Below are positions 50,731 to 61,567 of a DNA stretch of 64,000 nt, piece by piece (position 1 is the stretch's first letter; each line of letters begins with the position of its first letter). The notes beneath the pieces are model-generated. The model had not been told where the DNA came from. It worked only from the letters and a program-made list of their open reading frames with translations, and made no database searches. The position numbers were made by a program, and so were the translations under genes. The DNA comes from Prorocentrum cordatum (taxonomy: Eukaryota > Sar > Dinophyceae > Prorocentrales > Prorocentraceae), in the NCBI GenBank assembly GCA_963575745.1, contig CAUYUJ010019948.1:995633-1059632 (forward strand), read 5' to 3'.

Positions 50731-51322
50731 GGGAGCGCCAGATGCGTCGTTGGTTTCGGCATCGCGGCGTTGGCAGACGGACGTCGCCGCAGTCTGCCGC
50801 GCGCCAGGCGCGTGAGATGCGCGGGGCCGTCCGTGCTAGGGGCGTTGGGTTGGGGCGCGGGCGTGGGGCCGCATGGTCTGTCGGGTCGTTGTTGTTTGTT
50901 GCGTGGCCGAGCGGTGGGTCAAGGGTCGGTCGCCGTGGCGTGGGGCGCATGGTTGCACGTGTTAGTCGGTGCCTTTCGGTGCGTGCATGCCGTCACGATG
51001 GTTGCGCCGTGCTGTGGCCTCTTCGGGAGAGCGCATCAGGCGTCGCGTTGGTGCGCGTTCGGCGGGTCGGCACGGGGGGATGACGTTTCGACGTTTGGGG
51101 ATTGCGGCGCTGGGTCCAGGCACCCGTTCGAGGGCCTCGGGTGGCGTCGTGCCACGGTGCCCTCTCCCAGTGGTATCGGCCCCGCGGCTGTCGGCTATGC
51201 CGCCGCCATCTCAACGCTCGGTCGCCCGCAGCGGCCATCGGCACGGCCCTCGCGCGGAAGCCTTTGCGACGGTGGCGAGTTGCCACCACCGACCGCAAGG
51301 ACCATAGCCGCGACCACGTTTT
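50731..51322. other. Non-coding, GC-rich
   Basis: GT/GC-rich sequence with no recognised gene. Confidence 0.35.
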
Positions 51323-51573
51323 ATCAACAGCCCACCAGAACCCCATCAAAACTCATCAAAACCTGATCAACATTTCCAACCACATCACCAACGGTCATCA
51401 AAACCCATCAGAACCCCATCAAAAACCATCATTTCCCATCGCGCACGCATGCGCGAGTTGTGCGGGACATCCATCAAAAACCATCCAAAAACATCAAACA
51501 CCATCACCGTTTCCACCCACGTCACCAACGGTCATCACAACGTCATCAAAACCCCATCAAAAACCATCAACAC
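51323..51573 (+). repeat. CATCAAAACC degenerate array
   Basis: Units of CATCAAAAC(C)(C) with variants. A larger block (TTTCCA(A/C)CCAC(A/G)TCACCAACGG and onward) occurs twice about 137 bp apart. A palindromic GCGCACGCATGCGCGAG segment lies between. Confidence 0.8.
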
Positions 51574-51732
51574 CGCATCGAGTTTGTTTACGACCCGTCC
51601 CGGGCCCATCGGGGCTTCAGATTTTTGCAAAGGGCGGGGGGGGGGGCATGCAGGAACCCAACGGCGCGGGGGGGGGTCGGGGTCGCCTTTGCCGACCGAG
51701 GGGCGAGGGTCGCGGTGGTTTCCGAGTGGCCA

Positions 51733-51751
51733 GGGGGGGGGGGGGGGGGGT

Positions 51752-51821
<70 letters not shown>
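51733..51821 (+). repeat. Poly-G, 18 nt then 68 nt
   Basis: G runs at 51733-51750 and 51754-51821, separated by TGA plus flanking G. The second is an uninterrupted 68-nt homopolymer. Its length may be imprecise because such runs are hard to sequence. Confidence 0.9.
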
Positions 51822-51822
<1 letters not shown>

Positions 51823-53579
51823 CGGGGGTCGGTGGTTGGGGGCATGCGTGGGTGGGTGGAAGGGGGGGGGGGGGGGCATTCGGCTTCGGCGGTCGGCCAC
51901 AGGCCGCGGGGGTCGGGGCGCGCGGGCTCGGTGCGTCGGGTTTGCGGCGGCGGCCGATGTGTCGGGTGGAACGGTCGGTTTGCTCGGGCGCCAAGGGCAT
52001 GGGTTGGTGGGCAGTTGTCCCATCGGTTTCGGCGCGAAGCTGTAGGGCCCGTTGCGCGGAGCGTTGGGCCTGCGGCACAGGGCGCCATCTGCCGAGCATG
52101 TGGCCCAATGCGTTGGGGGCCGCGTCGGGGCGCGACGCCATGGGCAGCTTGGGGTGACGGGCAGTGGCCACGGCTTGCCAGGACTGGGGTTGGGGTTTGG
52201 TCCTTGGCAATGGCCATGCGCCAGAAGCTAGGGCTAGGGCCGCGGCCAGCGCGAGGGCTGAGGCTACAGCTTCGGCAATGGCCTGGGCCGCAGCCACGTG
52301 CCGAGTGCCAGGGCGGGGGTTGGGGCTGGGGCTAGGGACATGAAAGGGGCGAGTGCCAAGGCACGTGTTGAGGCAGGGGCCAGAGCCTTGCCCAGGGCCG
52401 TGGCTGGAGCAAGGGCCATGGCTAGCGCTGCGGCTGGGGCCGAGGTAGGCGTTGGTGGGAAATAGCAAGGGCCATGGCCAAGGCCAACGCTCGGACCAGG
52501 GCCTGAGCTAAGGCTGGGGCGAGGGCAAGGGCTGGGGCTCAGGCCAGTGGGGGATGGAACGGTGACGGCGGGGGCGAGGGCGAGGGCTGGACTTCACGGC
52601 TAGGGCCAGGGGCAAGGCACGGGCTAGGGCTAGGGCGTGGGGAAGGGGGTGGGGGGCGTGGCGCGCGGGGTGCCAGCGCGCGCTGCTCCGCCACTTCAGT
52701 TGCGGTTTCGCCGCCGAAGTATACAGGCTGAACTACGTGCAGCGCGCCCCGAGCTTGAACCGCTGGCCTGTGCGCCGAGAGCCCCAAGCCCTCGGCAAGG
52801 ATGGGGTTCGACTTGGGCATGGTACCGTGGGCCCAGGGCCAGTCGCCCTGGCGCCTGATCGATCTGCCTTGGTGCTGGGCAGAAGTGTTGGGGCACGCCC
52901 CCCGTGCCTGCGGCGCCGCTCCGTACGCCCCTGGACCAACCGTTCAGCGCGCTAAGCTACGTGCCGTGCGCCTCAAGCGTTGATGCAAGCCTCCCGTCGC
53001 CTTCGACCGCGCGCTCAGAGCACCCACGCCAAGTGCCCCCTGCGCCCGAGTCAGGGCCCCCTTGCATGTGGCTCTTAGCCACTAGCCTGAGCGACGCGCC
53101 ACCGACGCCTTGAGCTCATTCCACGCTGCGCAAGGTTTGCCACGTCGAGCTCCGTACCATGGGGCACCGCGCGCGGGCGGCACGCGGCGCGCGCGCGGGG
53201 TTCGGTGCCATGCCAGTTGGCGCCTGCGCGTTGGCTGCGGGCATTGGGCCAATGCAGCTGGATCCTAGGCGTTGCGCCACGCTGCCAACGCGCCCAGCTT
53301 GGCGCCTGGTGCCCTAGCGCCGCGCCGCGCGCGCAGAGCCCCGAGCGCAGCGCCCCGACCGCGGACCTCGATGCGTGGGGCGGGAGCTTGAACACCGACG
53401 GAGCGTCGCTCCCAGCTCGGCCGTTCAAGCTTGGATCCACGGGCCCTTGCGTCCATGCCATTCAGGCTGGCGGCTTCGGCGTCAAGCGGGTTGGCGGAGC
53501 CATTCGCCCCTAGTCGCGCGTTTCGGGCGCCGTGCCCTCCCGCGCTTGCGAGCAGGGCCCGCGGTTCGTTGAGTTGAAC
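51822..53579. other. GC-rich degenerate low-complexity sequence
   Basis: GGGCTAGGGC(C)AAGGGC-type irregular repeats at about 52150-52640. Then CpG-rich sequence with repeated CAGGGCC and GCGCGC motifs. No gene. Confidence 0.45.
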
Positions 53580-54640
53580 CCCGCGTGTGCTCGAAGTCTG
53601 TGCCCCAAGCGCATCGCCCTTCCCACCCGCCTGGGCATCTCCTGGGGCGGGCCATGCCCTGGGTGGCACGATGCACGGGCGTTGCCCCGAACCTTGCCAG
53701 GGCACCCAAAGTAGTTTAATGCGTGGCCCTGGCACCGCTAGAAGCGAACGCATCCTCTCATGCGTGGCGCGCGCTGTGCTTTAATTGCGTCCTGAAGCCA
53801 ACCAGGGCCACGCGTTTCTCCGACAGCGCTGCGTGTGAAAGGCGGGCGGTGGCCGCGGACCTCTAACGCGTGGCCCCACGAGCCCGCCAGGACCCCACCA
53901 ACGTCCACAACCGCATGGCACCTGAGCTTGCCAGGGCCTCGGACGTCCTCGAACGCGTTGCCCTTGAATCCGCCAGGGCCCCGTGGGCCGTCCTTCTCGT
54001 GGCCCCAGGACCTTCCCAGGCCTTCCCGATTTCTTCTAACGGTCGGCTTCGATGCTTCGCATCGCCTTTCTGGCCCTCGAATGCCATGCGCCTGAGAGGT
54101 TGGCGCTGGCTCCGCCGCCGCAGCAGTGGGCGGGGGCAGATGGGCGAGCGGGGCGCGGGCGTGCCCCCGCCAGGCCGCCAGGGCCCCGCGCGTCTACCAA
54201 CGCGTCGACCTCGAGCCCGCCAGGTTCCCCACAAGTCCTCTCACGCGTGGCGCGTATGGATGTCACTGCCCCGTAAGTCCTCGAATGCGTCGTCCTTTTT
54301 GTGGCCATCGCTACACCCCCTGAAGTCGCCAGGGCCCAGCAGTTCTCTGAAAGCTTTGCGATTGCACGGTTGGTGGCCGACAAAGACCCTAATGCGCTGC
54401 CCCGAAGCCCGCCGAGGCGCGCGAAGTCCAACGGCCCGCGGCCTTTGTTCTTCCAGTGCCCCGACTGTCGTTTCGTCGTCCCCTGCTCAGCCCGCCAGGG
54501 CACTGAACAGTTTCCTCACGTGCGCCCCTAAGCACCCCCCCCTGCGGTCTTCAAACGCGCAGCCCCTGAGCCCAGCATGGCCCCGCGCAATCGGACAGCC
54601 CCAAACGCATCAGTCACGCGGCAAACGCATGACGCAGCTG
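53580..54640 (+). repeat. Degenerate tandem array, unit about 55-60 bp
   Basis: Variants of (C/T)AACGCGTGGCCCC, (T/C)GAGCCCGCCAGGGCCCC and GTCC(T/C)(C/T)GAA recur about every 55-60 bp with heavy divergence. The plus frame reads as repeating Ala-Pro-Glu/Pro-Ala-Arg-Ala peptides. Confidence 0.6.
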
Positions 54641-55681
54641 ACCCGCAATCCATCCCCACCCACACCAACTGCCCATCGTACCTGCAACCGCGCACGCACA
54701 ACCCAACTTATATAGTTTGGCGGCCTAGACCTACCCTTACCTTTCGAAAGTACACAGCCCCAAGCACAAAACGTCCCGCGGCTTGAATCCCAGAGGGCGG
54801 CGGCCCGCGCCACGCCCGCCTGCCCCCGCACGGAGACTGCAGTTTCGCGGTTCAAGCCCCAGCCAGGTTTTGCTCACGAGTTTGTAAGTTATTCAAACAA
54901 AGGGGGGGGGGGGCATCTATGTTGCGAACACAAAATAATCGCTAAATCTTACCGGACCACGCTGGGCAACATTGCCCCGAACAAGCAAACAGTGTTCAAA
55001 CAGTTTCGAAAGCTTGGGTCCTCCATTGGGTACTCGGGCTTCAACCTTTATTGAGTGGGTATGTGGTAGGAATATGCTAGGGCACGCGGCCACATTGCAA
55101 TTTTGATGAGTCTGCAAGTCCTGTTGAAGTTTATCCTTTGCCGTGTGCTGAGCTTGGGCGGCAACCTCTCCTCCTCGTCTCCCCTCTTGCCGTCTCGGGC
55201 TCGTGGTTTCCGAAGAGAGTCTCGGGCATGTTGCAGGGGTCTTGCCGCGCGGAGGGGGCACCAGCCAGAGCCTCCATTCTGAGTGCTTCCGTGCGGGGCC
55301 CTTTCTCCTTCTGAGGGGGGCTCCACCGTGCCCAGGAACTGCAAAGGCGCCACCGGGGGCCCGAATAGTGACGGGGGGGGCCCTTCCCCGCCCAGCAACA
55401 GGGAAGCGGGGGGGGTCCCGAGGACGAAGAGAAGGAAGAGGAGGAGGAGGAGGAGGAGGAGGAGGGAAGGAAGGGATGAAACAAACAAAGAACGTCGAAA
55501 CGATCAGAGATCCGTGTCCCCAGTGCCCCCTAGACCTTTTGATCCAGACTGTCGTTTGGACAGCGAGACCGAAGCCAGCCCCAGAAGTTGTGACCCAGAT
55601 CTGGAGCCTTATGTTCGCAGCGTTCCATTCGGAGAAGACCACGTTGGATTGTGCAGAGATCATTGATGCACAGTTCGTTCG
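54641..55681. other. Non-coding
   Basis: Moderate GC, a G run at 54901-54913 and a short GGA run at 55436-55466. No gene recognised. Confidence 0.35.
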
Positions 55682-56250
55682 ATGCCAGTGGCGATGCGCA
55701 TGTTTCATCCGCAGCTCGATTGTGGTTCAGTTATTCGTGTGAGGACGGTTTTCGCCCATCACGCTCTGTCCAGGATTTCGAGTCTCATGCGCCACGCTGC
55801 TCCGAGGAGAGGGGCCAAGGCCGCTGGCGCTCCCGAGCGCGGCAGGTCCAGTGGCGCGGCTGCTGCTGCGGCTGGCCCCGAGGACGGAGGCTCTCGCAGC
55901 AGGGGGCGCAGCCCAGAGTCGGAGGTTGAGGAGGAGCGTGGCCGCCAGCGCAGCGTCAAGGTATTGAAGACGGCCTCGGAGAGGCCAAAGGCGACTGGCA
56001 AGCTTCGCACCTGCGGCAGGGCCAGCTGCGGCAGGAAGGAGGCGACCGACTCCCGTTTTCCAGATGGTTCCATCGCTGCATGCGAACGGTGCTACTACCC
56101 ATGGGATTGGGCGTGGAAGGATAAGCACACTGACTGGCCGAAGTTCTGCGTGAAGCTTTCCCAAGACAAGAGCCTCGACGACCAGTTTGAGAAGTCCGCA
56201 GAGTGCGCCGAGGACGCACGCAACAAGGCCTTCGAGGAGGAGTCCGTCGA
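55682..56250 (+). CDS. Zinc-ribbon-like frame, cut by an assembly gap
   Basis: An open frame ending at the N gap. From about 55990 it reads LRTCGRASCGRKEATDSRFP, then AACERCYYPWDWAWKDK and WPKFCVKLSQDKSLDDQFEK. Four Cys (C-x4-C...C-x2-C) and aromatic residues suggest a small zinc-binding module followed by a charged helical region. From memory, similar modules begin large repeated proteins in dinoflagellates, so this may be the start of another mobile-element ORF. Function unknown. The first about 80 residues are low-complexity Arg/Ala/Gly, so the true start is uncertain. Confidence 0.45.
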
Positions 56251-56350
56251 NNNNNNNNNNNNNNNNNNNNNNNNNNNNNNNNNNNNNNNNNNNNNNNNNN
56301 NNNNNNNNNNNNNNNNNNNNNNNNNNNNNNNNNNNNNNNNNNNNNNNNNN
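56251..56350. other. Assembly gap (100 N)
   Basis: Exactly 100 Ns, a conventional length for an unknown-size scaffold gap. Features either side need not be contiguous. Confidence 0.98.
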
Positions 56351-56822
56351 GGGGCGGGGGAGGAAGCAGGGCAGGAGAAGAAAGTAGCACAAGTGGATGA
56401 GCAAGCTCATCTACGGAGGGCTCCGAATATGTTGCGCAGCCGCACCAAGATGTGGCTCACCACAGAGGATGCCACAGGAGGATGCCACAGGAATGGACCG
56501 ATGAGGGAGCCACCAGAATTGTTGGGGTGATGAGCGGAGAGTGGTGTGGGGAATATGTTGGGGAGTGAGGAGTCATTGGGGAGTGAGGGAAGGACGGGAG
56601 GATTAGGGAGGGGAAGGGCAGGGGATGGGATCGGTAGCATGAGGGCAAGGATATGGACATGGGATGATGAGGAGGAGGAGGAGGAGGAGGATGAGGAGGA
56701 GGAGGAGGAGGAAGAGAGGGAAGGAGAGAGATGGGATGGGTAAGCAAGAGAGATCGAGAGGGGACAAAGCAAGCGGCCTGGCGGCGCTCGGTCGCCCCTC
56801 CCGCGCCGCGGGCTCCGCGGAG
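56351..56822. other. Purine-rich non-coding, GGA repeat
   Basis: GGA run at about 56664-56716. No gene before exon C. Confidence 0.4.
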
Positions 56823-56933
56823 GGGCCGGCTGCTCTTCGGGGAGTTCGCCGCGGCGATGTACGTGGCATTCCGGCGCGCGAAGCAGGGCGTGCCCGTGCC
56901 GGAGCGGGCCGTCGTCCATCAGTGGAGGAACAG
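56823..56933 (+). CDS. EH-domain exon C (second EF-hand and end of domain)
   Basis: After an AG|G acceptor (CTCCGCGGAG, AG at 56821-56822) the frame reads GRLLFGEFAAAMYVAFRRAK then QGVPVPERAVV. This matches the end of EH domains (G-x-L-x-x-x-EF-A-x-AM...G-x-PVP). It ends AACAG before GTACCG. Joined to exon B in phase it completes one domain. The donor GT belongs to the inverted-repeat element at 56933-57051. The N gap separates exon C from A and B, so linkage assumes the scaffold is correct. Confidence 0.6.
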
Positions 56934-57051
56934 GTACCGATGCCGTTGCCGTTCCCGCAGTTTCCCCTTTTTGGACCACCGCTGGATTCGCCTCGAAATT
57001 TTGGTCAGAACGCACCCCTGGAGAGGTCCATTGAGTAGCGGTATCGGTACC
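56933..57051. mobile_element. Inverted-repeat element abutting exon C
   Basis: Starts GGTACCGATGCCG and ends CGGTATCGGTACC, a 13-bp inverted repeat with one mismatch. Its first bases supply the GT after exon C, and TTTCACCAG follows at 57058-57066. No target duplication found. Confidence 0.55.
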
Positions 57052-57307
57052 TTTTGGTTTCACCAGTCAGAGAGTGCCTTGCTCTTCTTCATTCCTGGTT
57101 TTCCTCCTCCGCCTCTTCGCCTCCCCCCCCACCTCCACGTCAGTCTTCCTCCTTCTCGAAAGGCCCCCGCGTCCTCCCCCACCCCTCTCAGTCCCCGTCC
57201 CCGACGCTCCCTCCTCGGTCCTCCCTCATCTGCTCAGCCCCCCCCACAGTCACCCTCCTGACGAAACCAATCTAAGCATTGAGGCTGATGCATTTCCACA
57301 TGTTCCT
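57052..57307. other. CT-rich non-coding
   Basis: Mixed CCT/CCCC-rich sequence leading into the long tract. No gene. Confidence 0.4.
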
Positions 57308-58467
57308 CCTCTTCCCCCTCCTTCTCCTCCTCCTCCTCATCCTCATCCTCCTCCTTCCCCTCCTCCTCCTCCTGCTCCTCCTCCCCCTCCTCCTTCTCCT
57401 TCTCCCCCTTCTCCCCCTTCTCCCCCTGCTCTCCCTCCTCCTCCTCCTCCCTCCTCCTCCTCCTCCTCCTCCTCTTCCTCCTCTTCCTCCTCCTCCTCCT
57501 CCTCCTCCTCCTCCTCCTCCTCCTCCTCGTCGCGTCCTTGCCGCCACTTCGCCGCGTCGTTCCCCCGAATTCTCCCCACCTCCACTTCGCCCCGCCCTCC
57601 TCTATCGAATTGTGTTCCATCTTCCCTCTTGGCTCCTTAGCCCCCCTCGCTTTCAGTCCAATCCCGCCTCCTCCTCCTCCTCCCTCCTCCTCTCCTCCCC
57701 CTCTTTCTGCCTCCTCCTCCCCCTCCTCCCTCCACCCTCCTCCTCCTCCTGCCTCCTCCCTCCGCCTCCTCCTCCTCCTTCCTTTCCTCCTCCTCCTCCT
57801 CCTCCTCCCTCCCTTCTCCTCCTCCCCCTCCTCCTCCTCCTCCTCCTCCTCCTCCCTCCTCCTCCTCCTCCTCTCACTCCGCCTCCTCCTCCTCCCCCGC
57901 CTCCTCCTCCTCCTCCTCTCCTCCCTCCTCCTCCTCCTCCTCCATGCTTCCTCCTCCTCCCCCTCCTCCTCCTCCTCCTCCTCCTCCTGAGCTCCCCCTC
58001 CTCCTCCTCCTCCTCTTCATCCTCCTCCTCCTTCTGCTCCTCCTCCCCCTCCTCCTCCTCCTCCGCCTACCCCCTCACTCCTCCTCCTCCTCCTCCTTCT
58101 CCTCCTCCCCTCCTCCTCCGTCCTCTCCCCCCGTCTCCTCCTCCTCCTCCTCCTCCTCCTCCTCCTCGCTCCTCCTCCTCCTCCTCCTCCTCCTCCTCCT
58201 CCTCCTCCTCCTCCTCCTCCTCCTCCTTCCTCCTCTCCGCCTCCTCCTCCTCCTCCTCCCTCCCTTCCCCCCTGTCCTCCTCCTCCTCCTCTCCTTCCCC
58301 TTCCTTCCTCCTCCTCCTCCTCCTCCTCCTCTTCCTCCTCCTCCTCCCCTCCGCCCTCCTCCTCCACCTCCTCCTCCTCCTCCTCCGCCTCCTCCTCCTC
58401 TTCTCTACTCCTCCTCCTCCTTCCCCCCCTCCTCCTCCTCCTCCTCGTCGTCCTCCTCCTCTTCCTC
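57308..58467 (+). repeat. (CCT)n polypyrimidine tract, about 1.16 kb
   Basis: CCT/TCC/CCC units with scattered CGC, TTC and TGC interruptions. The long Leu/Pro/Ser frames and antisense Glu/Arg/Gly frames are its translations. Confidence 0.97.
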
Positions 58468-59279
58468 TCGAGGAAGGCCCGCGCTCTGCGACCCTGGGTC
58501 TCGATGCCCGCGGCTCCTCTGGGGAGGCGCGCGTGCTCCGTGGAACCAGGTCCTCGGGGATTCGGTGTTGGATATCATGGCGGTGGCCATGGCGTCTCCC
58601 CAGATGTCATGGGCCCTCTTCTGATTTCAATTCGTTCCCTGGCCCACCGCTTTGCCGCGGACGTGCCCGGGACCATGATTTGCACCCCCGCTCTTGAACG
58701 CCCCCCTTTTGGACGCCCCCGATCTCTCTCTCTCTCTCTCTCTCTCTGTCGAATCGGCATACGCATATACACGTGCGGAGGTCCGCGCGGCTATCTTGAA
58801 TATGCGCTGGGCCCCAATGCAGATCCCAGAGGATTTGTGCAGAGCTTGGAACTGTTCTGCTTACGCATTTTTCTGTCCGTTCGTGTGGCCTACTAGACCG
58901 CGCGATGTGCGGCTCGCGGCTCTTGACATTGATGGTCTGCGCAGGGGATTGCAAGTCTTCCCTGGCCGCGGGTCTAAACGCGCCATCGATCTTCTTGGTG
59001 GCGATCACAAGAGGATGCCGTTACCGCAGGTTATTATGAGTTCGGGACTCGCCCCCACTTCGATGTCACATGTATTACTCATTCGCGTCTGCGTCATGCG
59101 TGCGCAAGCCGTTTCACCCACGGGTGCGCGAAACGAATCGCGCCTCGCACGGCTCGGTCTGGACCAGAGCGGCTGCCCCTCTCCAGGGTGGCCTCGCGGG
59201 ACAAACGGCGCATCGCGGGGCGCGACGCAAGGCATAATGTGACCGAATTGCATTCATGAGAGCGTTTACCAACATTGAC
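58468..59279. other. Non-coding, no recognised gene
   Basis: (TC)n at about 58728-58748. Otherwise unique-looking sequence. Frames up to 180 codons lack motifs. Confidence 0.35.
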
Positions 59280-59429
59280 CGAGCGCGTTCCACTACTTGC
59301 AAAGTGCCTACTCGCAAACGTCCGAAACAAAACCATATGCCTGCTTTGTTGTAATGTATCGTACATCCCCCGCACGGGGATCCAGGCCATTTGCGAATCG
59401 TTAACTTTGCGAGTAGTGGAACGCGCTCG
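59280..59429. mobile_element. Fold-back element family H (150 bp)
   Basis: CGAGCGCGTTCCACTACTTG at the left and its near-perfect complement CGAGTAGTGGAACGCGCTCG at the right form an inverted repeat of about 25 bp with one mismatch. Single copy here. No short duplication found. Confidence 0.75.
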
Positions 59430-60393
59430 TCTAAGCATGACCGCGCCACTCTTCTGGCAGTCCGCCGACTCGGTGTTGCTCGCGCACGGCTGTCGTGCTG
59501 GTCGGGGTGTCGACCAGTGTTCTGTCGCTGCGCGTCCTCGGGGCAAGACGTTGGGGGGAAGGAAGACCGATGAGGAGGGAGGGATGTGGAGGCAAGGGAC
59601 GGGGAGAGGGAGGAACAAGGGGAGGCTGCAGTGGAGGAGGAAGGCGGGATGAGAAGGTGGACGATGTGACGAGATTGTGAGGGGGTGGGGACTGAGGGAG
59701 GAAGGAGGAGGAGGGAGGAGGAGGAGGAGGAGAGGAAGAGGAGGAGAGGGAGGAGGGACAGGAGAAGAGAAGGAGCAAGAGGGCGCGGGGAAGGAATAGG
59801 CGGTCAAGGAGGAGCGGGGAGGAGGAGCACGAGGCGGATGCGGGTACCTGATGGAAGCGGAGAGACGGAGGGGGAAGAAAGGGGTAAACAGAGGAGCGGA
59901 GTGAGGAGGTGGAGGGCGGCGTGGAGGGGGAGCGGGGGGAGGGCGCGCGCGGGACCAACGATGGCGCGGGATGCTGCCGCCCTCCTCGTCCTCCTTCTTC
60001 TCCTCCTCCGCCTCCTCCTCCTCCTCTCGATCGTGTCGCTGTCCGCGCTTTGCTTGGTAGCTCCTCGTGCTCCTCAGCCCCCCTCGGCCGCCCCAGGAGC
60101 GCCTGCCCCTGGAGCTGGTGGAGTCCCTGCTCCCGCAGCTGTCCCGGGGCCAGATACCCCAGGCCCCCCATCCCCCCGCGTTTCGTCTCCTCCATCTCTT
60201 CCTTGCTCTCCTCCTCATCATCCTTCTCCTCCTCCTCCTCCTCCTGTTCCTGTTCCTCCTCCTGTTCCTCCTCCTCCTCCTCCTCCTCCTCCTCCTCCTC
60301 CTCCTCCTCCTCTTGCTATTCCTCCTCCTCCTCCTCCTCCTCCTCCTCCTCCTCCTCCTCCTCCTCCTCCTCCTGCTCTCCCCCCTCCTCCCC
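59430..60393. other. Non-coding with GGA and CCT blocks
   Basis: GGA-rich at about 59700-59765, CCT at about 59975-60030 and 60212-60377. CGGCCGCCCCAG|GAGCGCC near 60105 opens a frame ERLPLELVESLLPQLSRGQ that might be an exon, but nothing supports it further. Confidence 0.4.
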
Positions 60394-60594
60394 TCGAAGA
60401 AGCAAACACGCCATGAACAGAAACTTTCTGAGCTCCGCGCGGGTTTCTTGGATCTGCGCTGGCTCCCCCCTGGCGGCGCCTCCGGCGCCGCCCCTGGAGC
60501 GCTCCGCGCGCCCGGGAAGGGGGTCTTGCACAGATCCAAGAACTTTGGGCGGAGCGCGAAAAGTGTATGTTTATGCAGATTATTCTTCTTCGAT
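60394..60594. mobile_element. Fold-back element family F, copy 3 (about 201 bp)
   Basis: Arms run from TCGAAGAAG through AGAAACTTTCTGAGCTCCGC and TTTCTTGGATCTGCGCTGG. The complementary right arm ends TTCTTCTTCGA. The GGCGGCGCCTCCGGCGCCGC loop is the best preserved in the window. Confidence 0.88.
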
Positions 60595-61361
60595 TCCCCC
60601 TCCCCTAAGTCTTTCTTGCTCTCCTGATCTATTCATTCTCCCGTCTGCCCCTCTGTCCTCAGTGCCGTCCTGCTGCTGTTCCTCCAGCTATCCTCCTCCT
60701 CTTTACCGCCTCCTCCTCCGCCTCGTCCTCCTTCTTTTCCTCTTCCTCCTCCGCCTCCTCCTCCTCCTCATCCCCTTTCCTCCTCCTCCTCCTCCTCCTC
60801 CTCCTCCTCGCGGCCGTCGTTTTTGCGGGTCCAGGTCCGTCGGTTTCGGTCCCAGGTCGTTCTCTTGAGAGGGTGGTTGACTCAAGGGAGGTTTGTCCAC
60901 CGCCGAGGGGTGCCACAGGATGTGGGGCAATCGTATTGCAAACGTGCTGCATGGTGTTGCAACTATAGAGGGTTGCACGCGGAACTCCAGCAACACATTT
61001 AGCGCCCGGGAACGTATTGCGCATCCCAGTACGATTGCAACCCCACAAATCCATGGCGCCAAATCTATTTCACCACCCCCCTTCCGTTGGGCCCGCATTG
61101 GGTCGACCCAGCGAGTACGGTCCGACCGAGGAAGAAGATCGAGGTCGGCTCTGGGAGGGTACCGTGGTGCTCTTCGTGATGGATGCTCTTGTGCATTTTA
61201 TGGGGGAGGGTACCCTCGATCGTTCTTCAGTTTCGCCGGCGGAGGGTCTCATGTTTTTGAAGGGTGCTCTTCTGTCTCAGGTCCGGCCGTACGGGGAAAA
61301 TTGGTACCATGCCCATGAACACATGTTGTTCAGCACCGACAGCGGCCGCTGGTCGGCAGGT
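60595..61361. other. Non-coding, CCT block and short inverted motif
   Basis: CCT-rich at about 60690-60810. GTGGGGCAATCGTATTGC (about 60920) and ACGATTGCAACCCCAC (about 61031) form a weak inverted pair. Confidence 0.35.
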
Positions 61362-61567
61362 GACCGCGGTGACACGGACAGCGAACCCTGTTCGAAGTGG
61401 ATAGGAATTGTTGTCAGTTGTCGTACCCGTTGTTCTGTTTTCATTTCGATCGTCCCGATCTCAGAGGCCCTCTCGTGGTTTCTGATCGGCACGAACGGAC
61501 TGGGTACCGAAAGCATGGGCACGACGATTCATCTTGAGCAGGACTTGCTGTCGGTGTCGCCGCGGAT
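61362..61567. repeat. Inverted-repeat pair, possible fold-back element
   Basis: GACCGCGGTGACACGGACAG with following GAACCCTGTTC is complementary, with mismatches, to the stretch ending CTGTCGGTGTCGCCGCGGAT. Arms are about 42 bp with a loop of about 120 bp. Confidence 0.55.

Noticed and set aside
57279-58697. A 472-codon Leu/Pro/Ser-rich frame and antisense Glu/Arg frames
   Set aside because: Translations of the CCT tract.
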